Below, in pieces: positions 1 to 5,474 of a stretch of DNA of 6,398 nucleotides; position 1 is the stretch's first letter, and each line of letters begins with the position of its first letter. A program made the translations under genes and the position numbers. The notes beneath the pieces were generated by a model. It did no database searches, was not told where the DNA came from, and was given only the letters and a program-made list of their open reading frames with translations. Origin of the DNA: Psychrobacter sp. (GTDB lineage Bacteria; Pseudomonadota; Gammaproteobacteria; Pseudomonadales; Moraxellaceae); NCBI GenBank assembly GCA_012270355.1, contig JAAXIL010000177.1:1-6398 (forward strand), in the 5' to 3' direction.

Positions 1-346
1 TGGGCTCAATGGCTTCGGCGAGTTTAGCTTTTGACTTATTTTGCAGCGTTAAGGGTAGGCTGATATTGTCGTAAACCGTTTTGAATGGCAGTAACAAGTC
101 TTTTTGTAGCATATAACCCACATGACCCGCCTGCCCTGAGCGGTTTTGCCCTGCGATAAACACCCGACCTGAAGTCGGCTTTATCAATCCTGCCACAATG
201 TTAAATAGCGTGGTTTTGCCCACGCCACTTGCCCCCACGATACTCACAATTTCGCCTGTCTGCACCGCCAAATTTAAGTCAGTGAAAACAGGCTGAACAT
301 CGTAAGTGTGGGAGATATTTTCAATTTGTAAGACAGGGTCATTCAC
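1..346 (-). CDS. thiZ: ABC transporter ATP-binding protein, ThiZ-like (partial, C-terminus beyond window)
   Basis: This is the N-terminal 115 residues of a nucleotide-binding subunit that would power the adjacent permease and binding protein from the cytoplasmic face. The Walker A motif GASGVGKTT lies at about residues 38-46 and the Q-loop glutamine at about 81 in MLQKDLLLPF. The signature LSGGQ, Walker B and switch histidine would lie beyond the left edge. I chose the GTG start at 346 because the frame has a TAG stop six codons upstream and no in-frame ATG between that stop and the conserved region; the ribosome binding site is weak. It starts 39 bp after the binding-protein gene, so it is probably translated from the same transcript. 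The family (SsuB/TauB/ThiZ-type importer ATPases) is certain. The thiamin-pyrimidine assignment rests on the neighbouring ThiY-like protein rather than on this fragment. Confidence 0.9.
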   Translation of the reverse strand, partial: MNDPVLQIENISHTYDVQPVFTDLNLAVQTGEIVSIVGASGVGKTTLFNIVAGLIKPTSGRVFIAGQNRSGQAGHVGYMLQKDLLLPFKTVYDNISLPLTLQNKSKAKLAEAIEP

Positions 347-385
347 GGTGAGCTTATATATCTATCCACAGTTGTATGATATCGG

Positions 386-1444
386 TTATAGGTAATCATT
401 ACTCACGCCCGCCTGTGGAGGTAATGGCTCATCAACCAACCCTTGATCGCTTACCCACTCATAAAACCGATTCCAACGGTTATAATCGAACTTGCCCCAC
501 TCCCCTGCTTCGTTAAGATACTGCCCAGACAAATAAGTTTGGCTGGCTCGGGCAAGTTCTTCGTTGGTTTCGGGGGCATATTTAAGCAAAATATCTGTCG
601 CCTCGCTTGGGTTATTTGCCGCAAACACATAGCCTTTTTCGATGGCATCCAATGCCTTTTTGATCGGTTCAGGGTTGTTTTGTAGGGCTTCATTATTGGC
701 AATCAGTACAGGGGAATAATAGTCAAACGCTGGCTCGTAGTCTTTTAGAAAAAAGAACTTGGTATCCACGCCTTGCACGTCGGCATGAATGCCATCCCAC
801 CCATAAAACGCCAAAATATAATCGAATTGGTTCATGCGAAGGGCGGCGGTAGCGTCGGTTGCTTCACCAGGGATTTTGACCAAATTATCACCAACAATAT
901 GTGCCACTGTGGCGTCGTCAATCGGGTCTTCCCACGTTGAGTAGCGTTTGCGGTTTAGGTCTTTGGGCGAGTTTATGTCATCGGTTGCCAGCGTCATCAA
1001 CCCTGAGGTGTTGTGTTGCAAAATCGCTGCCACTGCCGTAATCGGCACGCCCTTTTCGAGCTTACTCACCATGTTTGGCTGAAAATACACGCCCAAATCG
1101 GCTCGACCTGCCGCCACCAACGTCGAAGCACTGTCCTCACTGGGTTGCACAATCTGCACATCCAAACCCTGCTCGGCAAAATAGCCCTTTTCTTGAGCAA
1201 CGTATAGTCCCGTATGGTTGGTGTTTGGTACCCAATCCAGCGAAATGACAAATTCGGTTGGCTCAGTAGCGGTGTTGGCTTCCGTTTGAGCCTCCGTCGC
1301 TTCTGCCGAGTTTTCGGGCTTGGGTTGACATGCCATCAATAGCACACTAGCAACCACCACCAATATCAGTTGCAGAAATTGCCAATGACGGCTTAAGGAA
1401 GAATGAGGTTGAAGTTCAAGAGATGACGCATGGACAAAAGTCAT
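386..1444 (-). CDS. thiY: ABC transporter substrate-binding lipoprotein, ThiY/NMT1-THI5-like
   Basis: This is the periplasmic binding component of the adjacent importer. By family it should bind a thiamin pyrimidine precursor (HMP or formylaminopyrimidine). The N-terminus has a hydrophobic segment at about residues 23-38 ending in the lipobox LLMAC, with Cys39 as the lipidation site. A Glu/Ala/Thr-rich tether follows (about 41-64), then the NMT1-like domain opening with LDWVPNTNHTGLYVA (69-83), the motif I associate with ThiY proteins. Other family-like stretches are GLDVQIVQP (93-101) and WEDPID (171-176). The 352-residue length is normal for the family, allowing for a long n-region of about 20 residues before the hydrophobic core. 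There is no Met between residue 1 and residue 37, and a weak AGG lies 8 nt upstream of the ATG. A riboflavin (RibY) or other aromatic ligand is possible but less likely. Confidence 0.88.
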   Translation of the reverse strand: MTFVHASSLELQPHSSLSRHWQFLQLILVVVASVLLMACQPKPENSAEATEAQTEANTATEPTEFVISLDWVPNTNHTGLYVAQEKGYFAEQGLDVQIVQPSEDSASTLVAAGRADLGVYFQPNMVSKLEKGVPITAVAAILQHNTSGLMTLATDDINSPKDLNRKRYSTWEDPIDDATVAHIVGDNLVKIPGEATDATAALRMNQFDYILAFYGWDGIHADVQGVDTKFFFLKDYEPAFDYYSPVLIANNEALQNNPEPIKKALDAIEKGYVFAANNPSEATDILLKYAPETNEELARASQTYLSGQYLNEAGEWGKFDYNRWNRFYEWVSDQGLVDEPLPPQAGVSNDYL

Positions 1445-1564
1445 TTATTTCGCCTACAAAAGATTAGAAAGATTTAGATTTACGGGATTCAGAAATAGTC
1501 AAACTATACCGAAACCATAGTGCTTTGGCTATCTCTCAAGTACATCAACCACTATATCATCCCC

Positions 1565-2311
1565 TCACACATACTCATATCGCATGACCCACCGTTGTAT
1601 CCATTTCACCAGTCCGATTAACAACAACGTCAACACACTGATAAAAAAGATGACCGCAAACATACTGTCCAAATCATACGACTTGCGAACACGGGTCATG
1701 TACACGCCCAACCCATAATAACCGCCCAACCACTCAGCAATGACCGCCGAGATGAGTGCATACGACAATGCCACTTTTAACCCAATAAAAAACGACGGCA
1801 TCGAGGCAGGAATTTTAAGATGGCGGTAGGTCTGATAGCGACTTGCCTGCATGGACTTGAACAGGTTGAGATGCTCACGGCTCACCGACTGATAGCCGTC
1901 GATAAGAGCAATGGTGATGGGGAAAAATACCGACAGCACCACCAGTACCACTTTTGGCGTGATGCCATAGCCAAGCCAGATAATCAGCAAAGGGGCAATG
2001 GCAATGGTAGGAATGGTCTGATTGAGCAAAATAATGGGATATACCAGATCCTTGACGGTTTTGGATAAATCCATGCTGATGGATAGCACAAAACTCAGTA
2101 GCAAGCCGATAGCCGTACCGATAAAGGCAGTGGCAAGGGTGTATTTGGCATGTTGCATAAGCAAGCCAAAATCATCGATAAAGGCTTGACCAATTTGCAA
2201 AGGGGATGGCAATAAAAATTCAGGCACAAGCCCAAAATAAACGCACCCCTGCCAAATGAGCAGGATAAGAATGACCAAAATATAACGTTTAAACAGCTTT
2301 AGAGGAATCAT
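1565..2311 (-). CDS. thiX: ABC transporter permease, ThiX/SsuC-like (BPD_transp_1)
   Basis: This is an inner-membrane permease of 248 residues with about six hydrophobic segments, at roughly 9-29, 58-80, 90-113, 120-138, 173-195 and 214-236. The cytoplasmic coupling loop (the EAA region that docks on the ATPase) lies at about 146-172 and ends in KIPASMP, followed by FFIGLKVALSYALISAVIAEW, which is typical of the SsuC/TauC/ThiX permeases. The loop position that usually holds glycine is Gln155 here. Its length fits the family. The start lies 30 bp after the upstream DUF442 gene and has no clear Shine-Dalgarno sequence, so translational coupling is likely. A 120-bp gap separates its stop from the binding-protein gene. 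The permease class is certain; substrate identity comes from the ThiY-like neighbour. Confidence 0.9.
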   Translation of the reverse strand: MIPLKLFKRYILVILILLIWQGCVYFGLVPEFLLPSPLQIGQAFIDDFGLLMQHAKYTLATAFIGTAIGLLLSFVLSISMDLSKTVKDLVYPIILLNQTIPTIAIAPLLIIWLGYGITPKVVLVVLSVFFPITIALIDGYQSVSREHLNLFKSMQASRYQTYRHLKIPASMPSFFIGLKVALSYALISAVIAEWLGGYYGLGVYMTRVRKSYDLDSMFAVIFFISVLTLLLIGLVKWIQRWVMRYEYV

Positions 2312-2341
2312 TGATTGTCAGCCATTCATGGAATAGTCTGT

Positions 2342-2680
2342 CTATTCTCGGTCATCCAACAAATCCATTTGCTTTGCAACTTCAAACAGTCCGTTTGAGC
2401 GATTGCCTGTGCGACAAAACATCAAAACGGGTTGCTCTGCTTGGTTGAAATACTCGGCGAATTCTTCGACATGCAATTGAGTCAACGCATTGCCTGCAAA
2501 TGAAATTTCTTTATACGCTACCCCCGCTTGCTCGCATGCCTCAGCAATCGCCTCGCTGGTCGGCTGATCTGGGGCTTCGCCATCGGGGCGGTTATTGATG
2601 ATGGTTTTGATGCCTTGCTCGGCAAAGTCATTCACCTGTTCTGGAGTGATTTGTCCTGAAAACTTGACGTCATGACTCAT
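2342..2680 (-). CDS. DUF442 / TIGR01244-type protein (putative sulfurtransferase or phosphatase-like), copy 1
   Basis: This is a 112-residue cytoplasmic protein of the DUF442 family, the phosphatase-like domain also found fused to metallo-beta-lactamase-fold enzymes (Blh type). The family motif NNRPDGEAPDQPTS is at about 29-42. The active-site loop is MFCRTGNRS, with Cys89 as the likely nucleophile and Arg93 closing a six-residue CRTGNR loop. Such a loop resembles the persulfide-carrying loop of rhodaneses (CRxGx[RT]) more than the eight-residue CX5R loop of tyrosine phosphatases. Sulfur transfer is therefore the better guess, but no substrate is known. Length is normal for a stand-alone member. 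The gene lies between a second, divergent copy (32-bp gap) and the permease gene (30-bp gap), so all three probably share a transcript. The start is well supported by AAGGA nine nt upstream. Confidence 0.88.
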   Translation of the reverse strand: MSHDVKFSGQITPEQVNDFAEQGIKTIINNRPDGEAPDQPTSEAIAEACEQAGVAYKEISFAGNALTQLHVEEFAEYFNQAEQPVLMFCRTGNRSNGLFEVAKQMDLLDDRE

Positions 2681-2689
2681 AGAAAATTA

Positions 2690-2694
2690 TCCTT
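2690..2694 (-). promoter_or_regulatory. Ribosome binding site of DUF442 copy 1
   Basis: AAGGA on the minus strand lies 9 nt before the ATG at 2680. It is one of the clearest Shine-Dalgarno sequences in the window, whereas DUF442 copy 2 and the permease have none that is obvious. Copy 1 may therefore be translated independently and more strongly than its neighbours. Confidence 0.65.
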
Positions 2695-2712
2695 TTCGAA
2701 TTCAAATTTACG

Positions 2713-3168
2713 TTAAATTAAACCTTCTAACACCGCCGTTTGATACAGCAGTTTTGCCCGACTGCCTGTGCCACAAAACATCAAAATTGGTTTGGGCAAA
2801 GTATGATACGCTTCTGCAAATTGTTTGATGGTGGCATGGCTTAAGCGTGGGCAAGTATTGTTCTTTTCTGAGGTGTCGTCTAGATTAACGTCTAGACTGT
2901 TGACTTGGTTATCGGCTTGGTTATCGCCATGCAAGTAGCTTTGAGGGTCGTTTTGCACTATGTTTGTCTCATTATCATTTGCACTCACAAACGGCACATG
3001 AGCATAGTCTAAATCCGCTTGCTTACAAGAGGTTGCTAATACGGCACTGCTCGGCTGGTTGTCTGCCTCGCCATCAGGACGCACATTGATAACGCTGGCA
3101 AATCCAAGTTTTATGAGTGTTTGACACTGGTTTGGATAAATTTGCTTATAAACGGTGAGATCGGACAT
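2713..3168 (-). CDS. DUF442 / TIGR01244-type protein, copy 2, with internal acidic insertion
   Basis: This is a second DUF442 protein of 151 residues in tandem with copy 1. Aligned by eye, the shared parts are NVRPDGEADNQPSS (28-41, versus NNRPDGEAPDQPTS) and the loop MFCGTGSRA (130-138, Cys132 and Arg137). The loop has Gly where copy 1 has Arg after the cysteine, and seems one step apart in spacing to the following hydrophobic helix. Between the strand ending VPF (58-60) and the helix beginning LSHATIKQF (109-117) there is an insertion of about 44 residues that copy 1 lacks. It is rich in Asp, Asn and Gln and probably forms a disordered surface loop. The start is 15 bp after the fabF stop with no clear ribosome binding site, suggesting coupling to fabF. 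Catalytic residues are retained, so it is probably active, but the function is unknown. Confidence 0.85.
   Translation of the reverse strand: MSDLTVYKQIYPNQCQTLIKLGFASVINVRPDGEADNQPSSAVLATSCKQADLDYAHVPFVSANDNETNIVQNDPQSYLHGDNQADNQVNSLDVNLDDTSEKNNTCPRLSHATIKQFAEAYHTLPKPILMFCGTGSRAKLLYQTAVLEGLI
2877..2900. repeat. 12-bp imperfect tandem duplication in DUF442 copy 2
   Basis: Two adjacent 12-bp units (2877-2888 and 2889-2900) share their first eight bases, CGTCTAGA. They encode the LDVN/LDD stretch in the inserted loop of DUF442 copy 2. The period is a multiple of three, so the frame is kept. Confidence 0.6.
2904..2927. repeat. 12-bp near-perfect tandem duplication in DUF442 copy 2
   Basis: Two adjacent 12-bp units, CTTGGTTATCGG (2904-2915) and CTTGGTTATCGC (2916-2927), differ at one base. 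They encode the repeated DNQA/DNQV four-residue unit in the inserted loop. The near identity points to a recent slippage duplication. Confidence 0.75.
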
Positions 3169-3183
3169 AAAAGTTAAGTTAAA

Positions 3184-4557
3184 TTACGCAGAATAACGAG
3201 CAAACAATAATGACGCATTCGTGCCACCAAAGCCAAAACTATTCGATAAGGCGTAACATAGTGGGTTTGGCGGTGTTTTAGTTTGCATTACATGGTTAAG
3301 CTGACAAGCTGGGTCAACCTGATACAGATTGACACTCGGTGGCAAGGTTTGTTCGGTCAATGCCAAAATGCTGAAGATGGCTTCAACGCCCCCTGCCGCC
3401 CCAAGTAAATGTCCCGTGACAGATTTTGTTGAGCTAACAAAGGGCTGCATGGCACAATCGGTAAATACCGTTTGAATGGCTAGGGCTTCAGCAATGTCTC
3501 CTGCGGGCGTACTCGTGCCGTGGGCATTGATATAACCCACCTCGCAAGGATCAACACCTGCATCATTGATCGCCAACTGCATCGCTCTTATCGCACCATT
3601 GCCATCGGCAGGCGGTGCGGTAATATGGTGAGCATCATCACTCATGCCAAACCCTGCCAACTCCGCTAAAATGGTCGCCCCTCGAGCTTTGGCATGAGCA
3701 AGGCTCTCTAGCACCAACACCCCTGCCCCATCACCGAGCACAAAACCGTCACGGTCATTATCAAATGGGCGACTTGCCTGCTCGGGGTCGTCATTACGGG
3801 TTGATAATGCCCCCATATTGGCAAAACCTGCCATGCCGACAGGACTTGACCCTTTTTCACTACCGCCTGCCAGCATCACATCGCAATCGCCATAAGCAAT
3901 CAGGCGTGCGGCTAAACCAATGGCATGGGCAGAGGTGGTGCAAGCGGTGGCAGTGGCAAGATTTGCCCCTTTAATTCCGAACTTAATTGCCGTAAGCCCT
4001 GCTGTCATATTGATGATGGACGCAGGTAAGGTAAAGGGCGATACACGTCGCACCCCCTTTTGACTCAGGGTGTTGGTGCTGTCCTCAAGTGTCTGTAACC
4101 CACCAATGCCCGAACCAATGATCACGCCCATCCGCTCAGGATTGACGGCTTGCAAGGGTGTGAGTTCTGGCGAAATGTCTACAATCAAGCCAGCATGATG
4201 CAATGCCATACTTGCCGCCGCCACGCCATAATGCACAAATTTATCATAACGTTTTGCTTCTTTAGCAGACAAATAAGGGGTAATATCAAAGTTTTTGACA
4301 GTACCCGAGATTTGCGAGCGATAATCTGTCACATCGAAATGGTGAATGGTTGTGATGCCACTGAAACCTTTAATTAAATTATCCCAAGAACTTGCCACAT
4401 CTAACCCAAGCGGTGTCACCGCTCCCATGCCTGTAATCACCACCCGCTGCCTGTCTGCACGCTGTTGATGTGAGGGTTTATGGTGTGAAGATTGGATTGT
4501 GTTTTCTATTTGGTTCGCTGGTTCATTCGGCATATTATTCGTCGGTTTATTCACCAT
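3184..4557 (-). CDS. fabF: 3-oxoacyl-[acyl-carrier-protein] synthase II (KAS II, FabF)
   Basis: FabF condenses malonyl-ACP with a growing acyl-ACP in cytoplasmic type II fatty-acid elongation. The thiolase-fold catalytic residues are all present: nucleophile Cys206 in ATACTTSAHAIG, His346 in NAHGTSTPAGD, Lys378 and His383 in SSTKSVTGHLLGAAGG, and the C-terminal glycine-rich NSFGFGGTNASL (439-450). The motif LSTRNDDPEQASRPFDNDRDG also matches KAS II closely and argues against FabB. At 457 residues it is longer than the usual 410-415. About 34 extra residues, rich in Asn, Pro, Gln and His, precede the normal start region RVVITGMG (38-45), and a smaller insertion of about nine lies near 127-138. 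I kept the ATG at 4557: the only in-frame later options near the domain are Met9 or GTG codons without a good ribosome site. It overlaps the upstream lipoprotein gene by 11 bp. No acpP is adjacent, so this may not be the only fabF in the genome. Confidence 0.96.
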   Translation of the reverse strand: MVNKPTNNMPNEPANQIENTIQSSHHKPSHQQRADRQRVVITGMGAVTPLGLDVASSWDNLIKGFSGITTIHHFDVTDYRSQISGTVKNFDITPYLSAKEAKRYDKFVHYGVAAASMALHHAGLIVDISPELTPLQAVNPERMGVIIGSGIGGLQTLEDSTNTLSQKGVRRVSPFTLPASIINMTAGLTAIKFGIKGANLATATACTTSAHAIGLAARLIAYGDCDVMLAGGSEKGSSPVGMAGFANMGALSTRNDDPEQASRPFDNDRDGFVLGDGAGVLVLESLAHAKARGATILAELAGFGMSDDAHHITAPPADGNGAIRAMQLAINDAGVDPCEVGYINAHGTSTPAGDIAEALAIQTVFTDCAMQPFVSSTKSVTGHLLGAAGGVEAIFSILALTEQTLPPSVNLYQVDPACQLNHVMQTKTPPNPLCYALSNSFGFGGTNASLLFARYSA

Positions 4558-4981
4558 AGATTTTCAAGCCTTGAGCAAAACTGCACCCTTGCATACGAGC
4601 CGACTGCACCACTGCATCACGCTCTCCGTACAGTCGGGACAATTTGGCATCTCGAGCTTGGTTGTTACCCGATTTGCCCAAACCGATATTGATGTTCGGT
4701 GATATGCCCCAACGCCCTGCCGAAATACCAACGCCCACGCCTGTTGTCGTAATGCCTGATTGCTGGCGAGCTGTTTGCTGAGCATAGGTTTCGATACGGT
4801 TATATTCGCTGGCAAGCGATGAGCAATTGTAATTCTGATAAGTTGAGGGCGGGACATACTGAGGTGTCACATTACCATATCCACCCATACCGCCTGTGCT
4901 GGCACAACCGCCGAGCAACATTGCGACACCCATCAAACCAACGTTTAGAAAACCGACATTTAGCAAATCAAACTTAACCAT
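4547..4981 (-). CDS. Small uncharacterised lipoprotein
   Basis: This is a secreted lipoprotein of about 144 residues. A hydrophobic signal segment ends in the lipobox LLGGC, and the Cys would be the lipidated N-terminus. A Gly/Tyr/Pro-rich stretch follows, then NCSSLASEYNRIETYAQQTARQ, a glycine-rich centre (GVGVGISAGRWG) and a C-terminal part containing ARDAKLSRLYGERDAVVQSARMQGC. One Cys near each end of the mature region could form a disulfide in the periplasm. The general plan (Cys, short helix, glycine-rich middle, charged helix, Cys) recalls small lipoproteins common in Pseudomonadales, but I cannot name a function. I prefer the ATG at 4981 because AAGAG lies 8 nt before it; ATG at 4987 and GTG at 4990 are in frame but too close to that site. 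It overlaps fabF by 11 bp and appears to be first in the operon. Confidence 0.85.
   Translation of the reverse strand: MVKFDLLNVGFLNVGLMGVAMLLGGCASTGGMGGYGNVTPQYVPPSTYQNYNCSSLASEYNRIETYAQQTARQQSGITTTGVGVGISAGRWGISPNINIGLGKSGNNQARDAKLSRLYGERDAVVQSARMQGCSFAQGLKIYGE
4934..4963. repeat. 15-bp tandem repeat in the lipoprotein signal peptide
   Basis: Units 4934-4948 and 4949-4963 match at 12 of 15 positions and encode LNVGL and LNVGF on the minus strand. The repeat lengthens the hydrophobic signal segment without breaking the frame. Confidence 0.6.
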
Positions 4982-4989
4982 ATTCATCA

Positions 4990-4994
4990 CTCTT
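4990..4994 (-). promoter_or_regulatory. Ribosome binding site deciding the lipoprotein start
   Basis: AAGAG on the minus strand lies 8 nt before the ATG at 4981 but only 2 nt before the ATG at 4987, and it overlaps the GTG at 4990. The spacing favours 4981 as the true start. Confidence 0.5.
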
Positions 4995-5016
4995 TTACAA
5001 AAAATGGTGTCATACC

Positions 5017-5044
5017 ACTATATTAGCATCAGTGACTTTGTAAA
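5017..5044 (-). promoter_or_regulatory. Putative sigma70 promoter of the lipoprotein-fabF operon
   Basis: On the minus strand, a -35 box TTTACA (5039-5044) and a -10 box TATAGT (5017-5022) are separated by 16 bp, giving five and four matches to the consensus hexamers. They lie in the 65-bp gap between bolA and the lipoprotein gene, with a predicted start point near 5010 and a leader of about 30 nt. The location suits the head of the downstream seven-gene series. This is pattern matching only. Confidence 0.5.
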
Positions 5045-5055
5045 TCCTAATTTTA

Positions 5056-5391
5056 TCACTGCTGCGACTGTTGACTGGCACAAAGCGGACTGGCAGGCGA
5101 TGGTTGGTTTTGCGTTTGCATCGTCTGCCACTCATCAGGCGTATAGGCATGAATGGCAAGGGCATGGACAGTGCCCCCGTTTGCTGTCAACAAAGGTTGC
5201 ACCGCCTCAAAGACCTTTTGATGCCTTGCTACCAAACGCTTACCTTCAAATACTGGACTAACCAAGGTCAGCTTAAAATGGCTTTCTTTGCCCTCAAAAT
5301 AACCGGCGTGTTGCATCGATTCGTTGACGAGTTCAAGATGCGACGGATTAAGACTAGAGAGTTTATCGGTGATTTGATCGTAAGTTGTCAT
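5056..5391 (-). CDS. bolA: BolA family protein
   Basis: BolA proteins are small cytoplasmic partners of monothiol glutaredoxins in iron-sulfur cluster handling, and in some bacteria they also act as transcriptional regulators. The 111-residue product shows the family core in order: HLELVNES (18-25), ESHFKLTLVSPVFEGKRLVARH (36-57), and VHALAIHAYTPDEW (75-88). His81 is probably the conserved C-terminal histidine that ligates a shared cluster. A Gln/Ser/Pro-rich tail (about 92-111) lies beyond the usual domain and is probably disordered. In its core it resembles BolA itself rather than the shorter IbaG/YrbA type. The start lies 30 nt after a strong terminator of the upstream peptidase gene and has no clear Shine-Dalgarno sequence. 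Translation may therefore depend on an A/T-rich short leader. The downstream lipoprotein seems to have its own promoter. Confidence 0.93.
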   Translation of the reverse strand: MTTYDQITDKLSSLNPSHLELVNESMQHAGYFEGKESHFKLTLVSPVFEGKRLVARHQKVFEAVQPLLTANGGTVHALAIHAYTPDEWQTMQTQNQPSPASPLCASQQSQQ

Positions 5392-5421
5392 GGCGAATTT
5401 TAATGATGAAATTTAGATGAT

Positions 5422-5452
5422 AAAAAAGCCAGTGTTGCAAACTGGCTTTTTT
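5422..5452 (-). terminator. Intrinsic terminator after the M48 peptidase gene (symmetrical)
   Basis: The stem GCCAGT/ACTGGC (5428-5433 with 5441-5446) encloses a 7-nt loop and is flanked by six A residues on one side and a run of T residues on the other. On the minus strand this gives a GC stem followed by a U tract, 22 nt past the peptidase stop. Because the flanks are complementary it could also stop plus-strand transcription, though no plus-strand gene is visible nearby. Confidence 0.85.
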
Positions 5453-5474
5453 TGACGAAGTGTTATAAAAGAAA

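Noticed and set aside
1500..1545. Short inverted matches (ATAG...CTAT) in the gap between thiX and thiY, examined as a hairpin terminator
   Set aside because: The stem is only about 4 bp and no T tract follows on either strand.
443..2068. Plus-strand frames of 64-82 codons opposite the transporter genes
   Set aside because: They lie wholly inside the antisense of conserved thiY and thiX sequence and show no protein-family features.
2681..2712. Possible promoter between the two DUF442 genes (A/T-rich 32 bp)
   Set aside because: It holds a ribosome binding site but no hexamer pair at acceptable spacing, and the gap is typical of an operon.
2342..3168. DUF442 proteins as dual-specificity phosphatases with a CX5R loop
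   Set aside because: The cysteine-to-arginine spacing in copy 1 is CX4R, which fits a rhodanese-type loop better; phosphatase activity is not excluded but is not supported.
4896..5403. Open plus-strand frames of 110-121 codons opposite bolA and the lipoprotein gene
   Set aside because: They mirror well-recognised minus-strand genes, resemble no family I know, and have no convincing ribosome binding sites.
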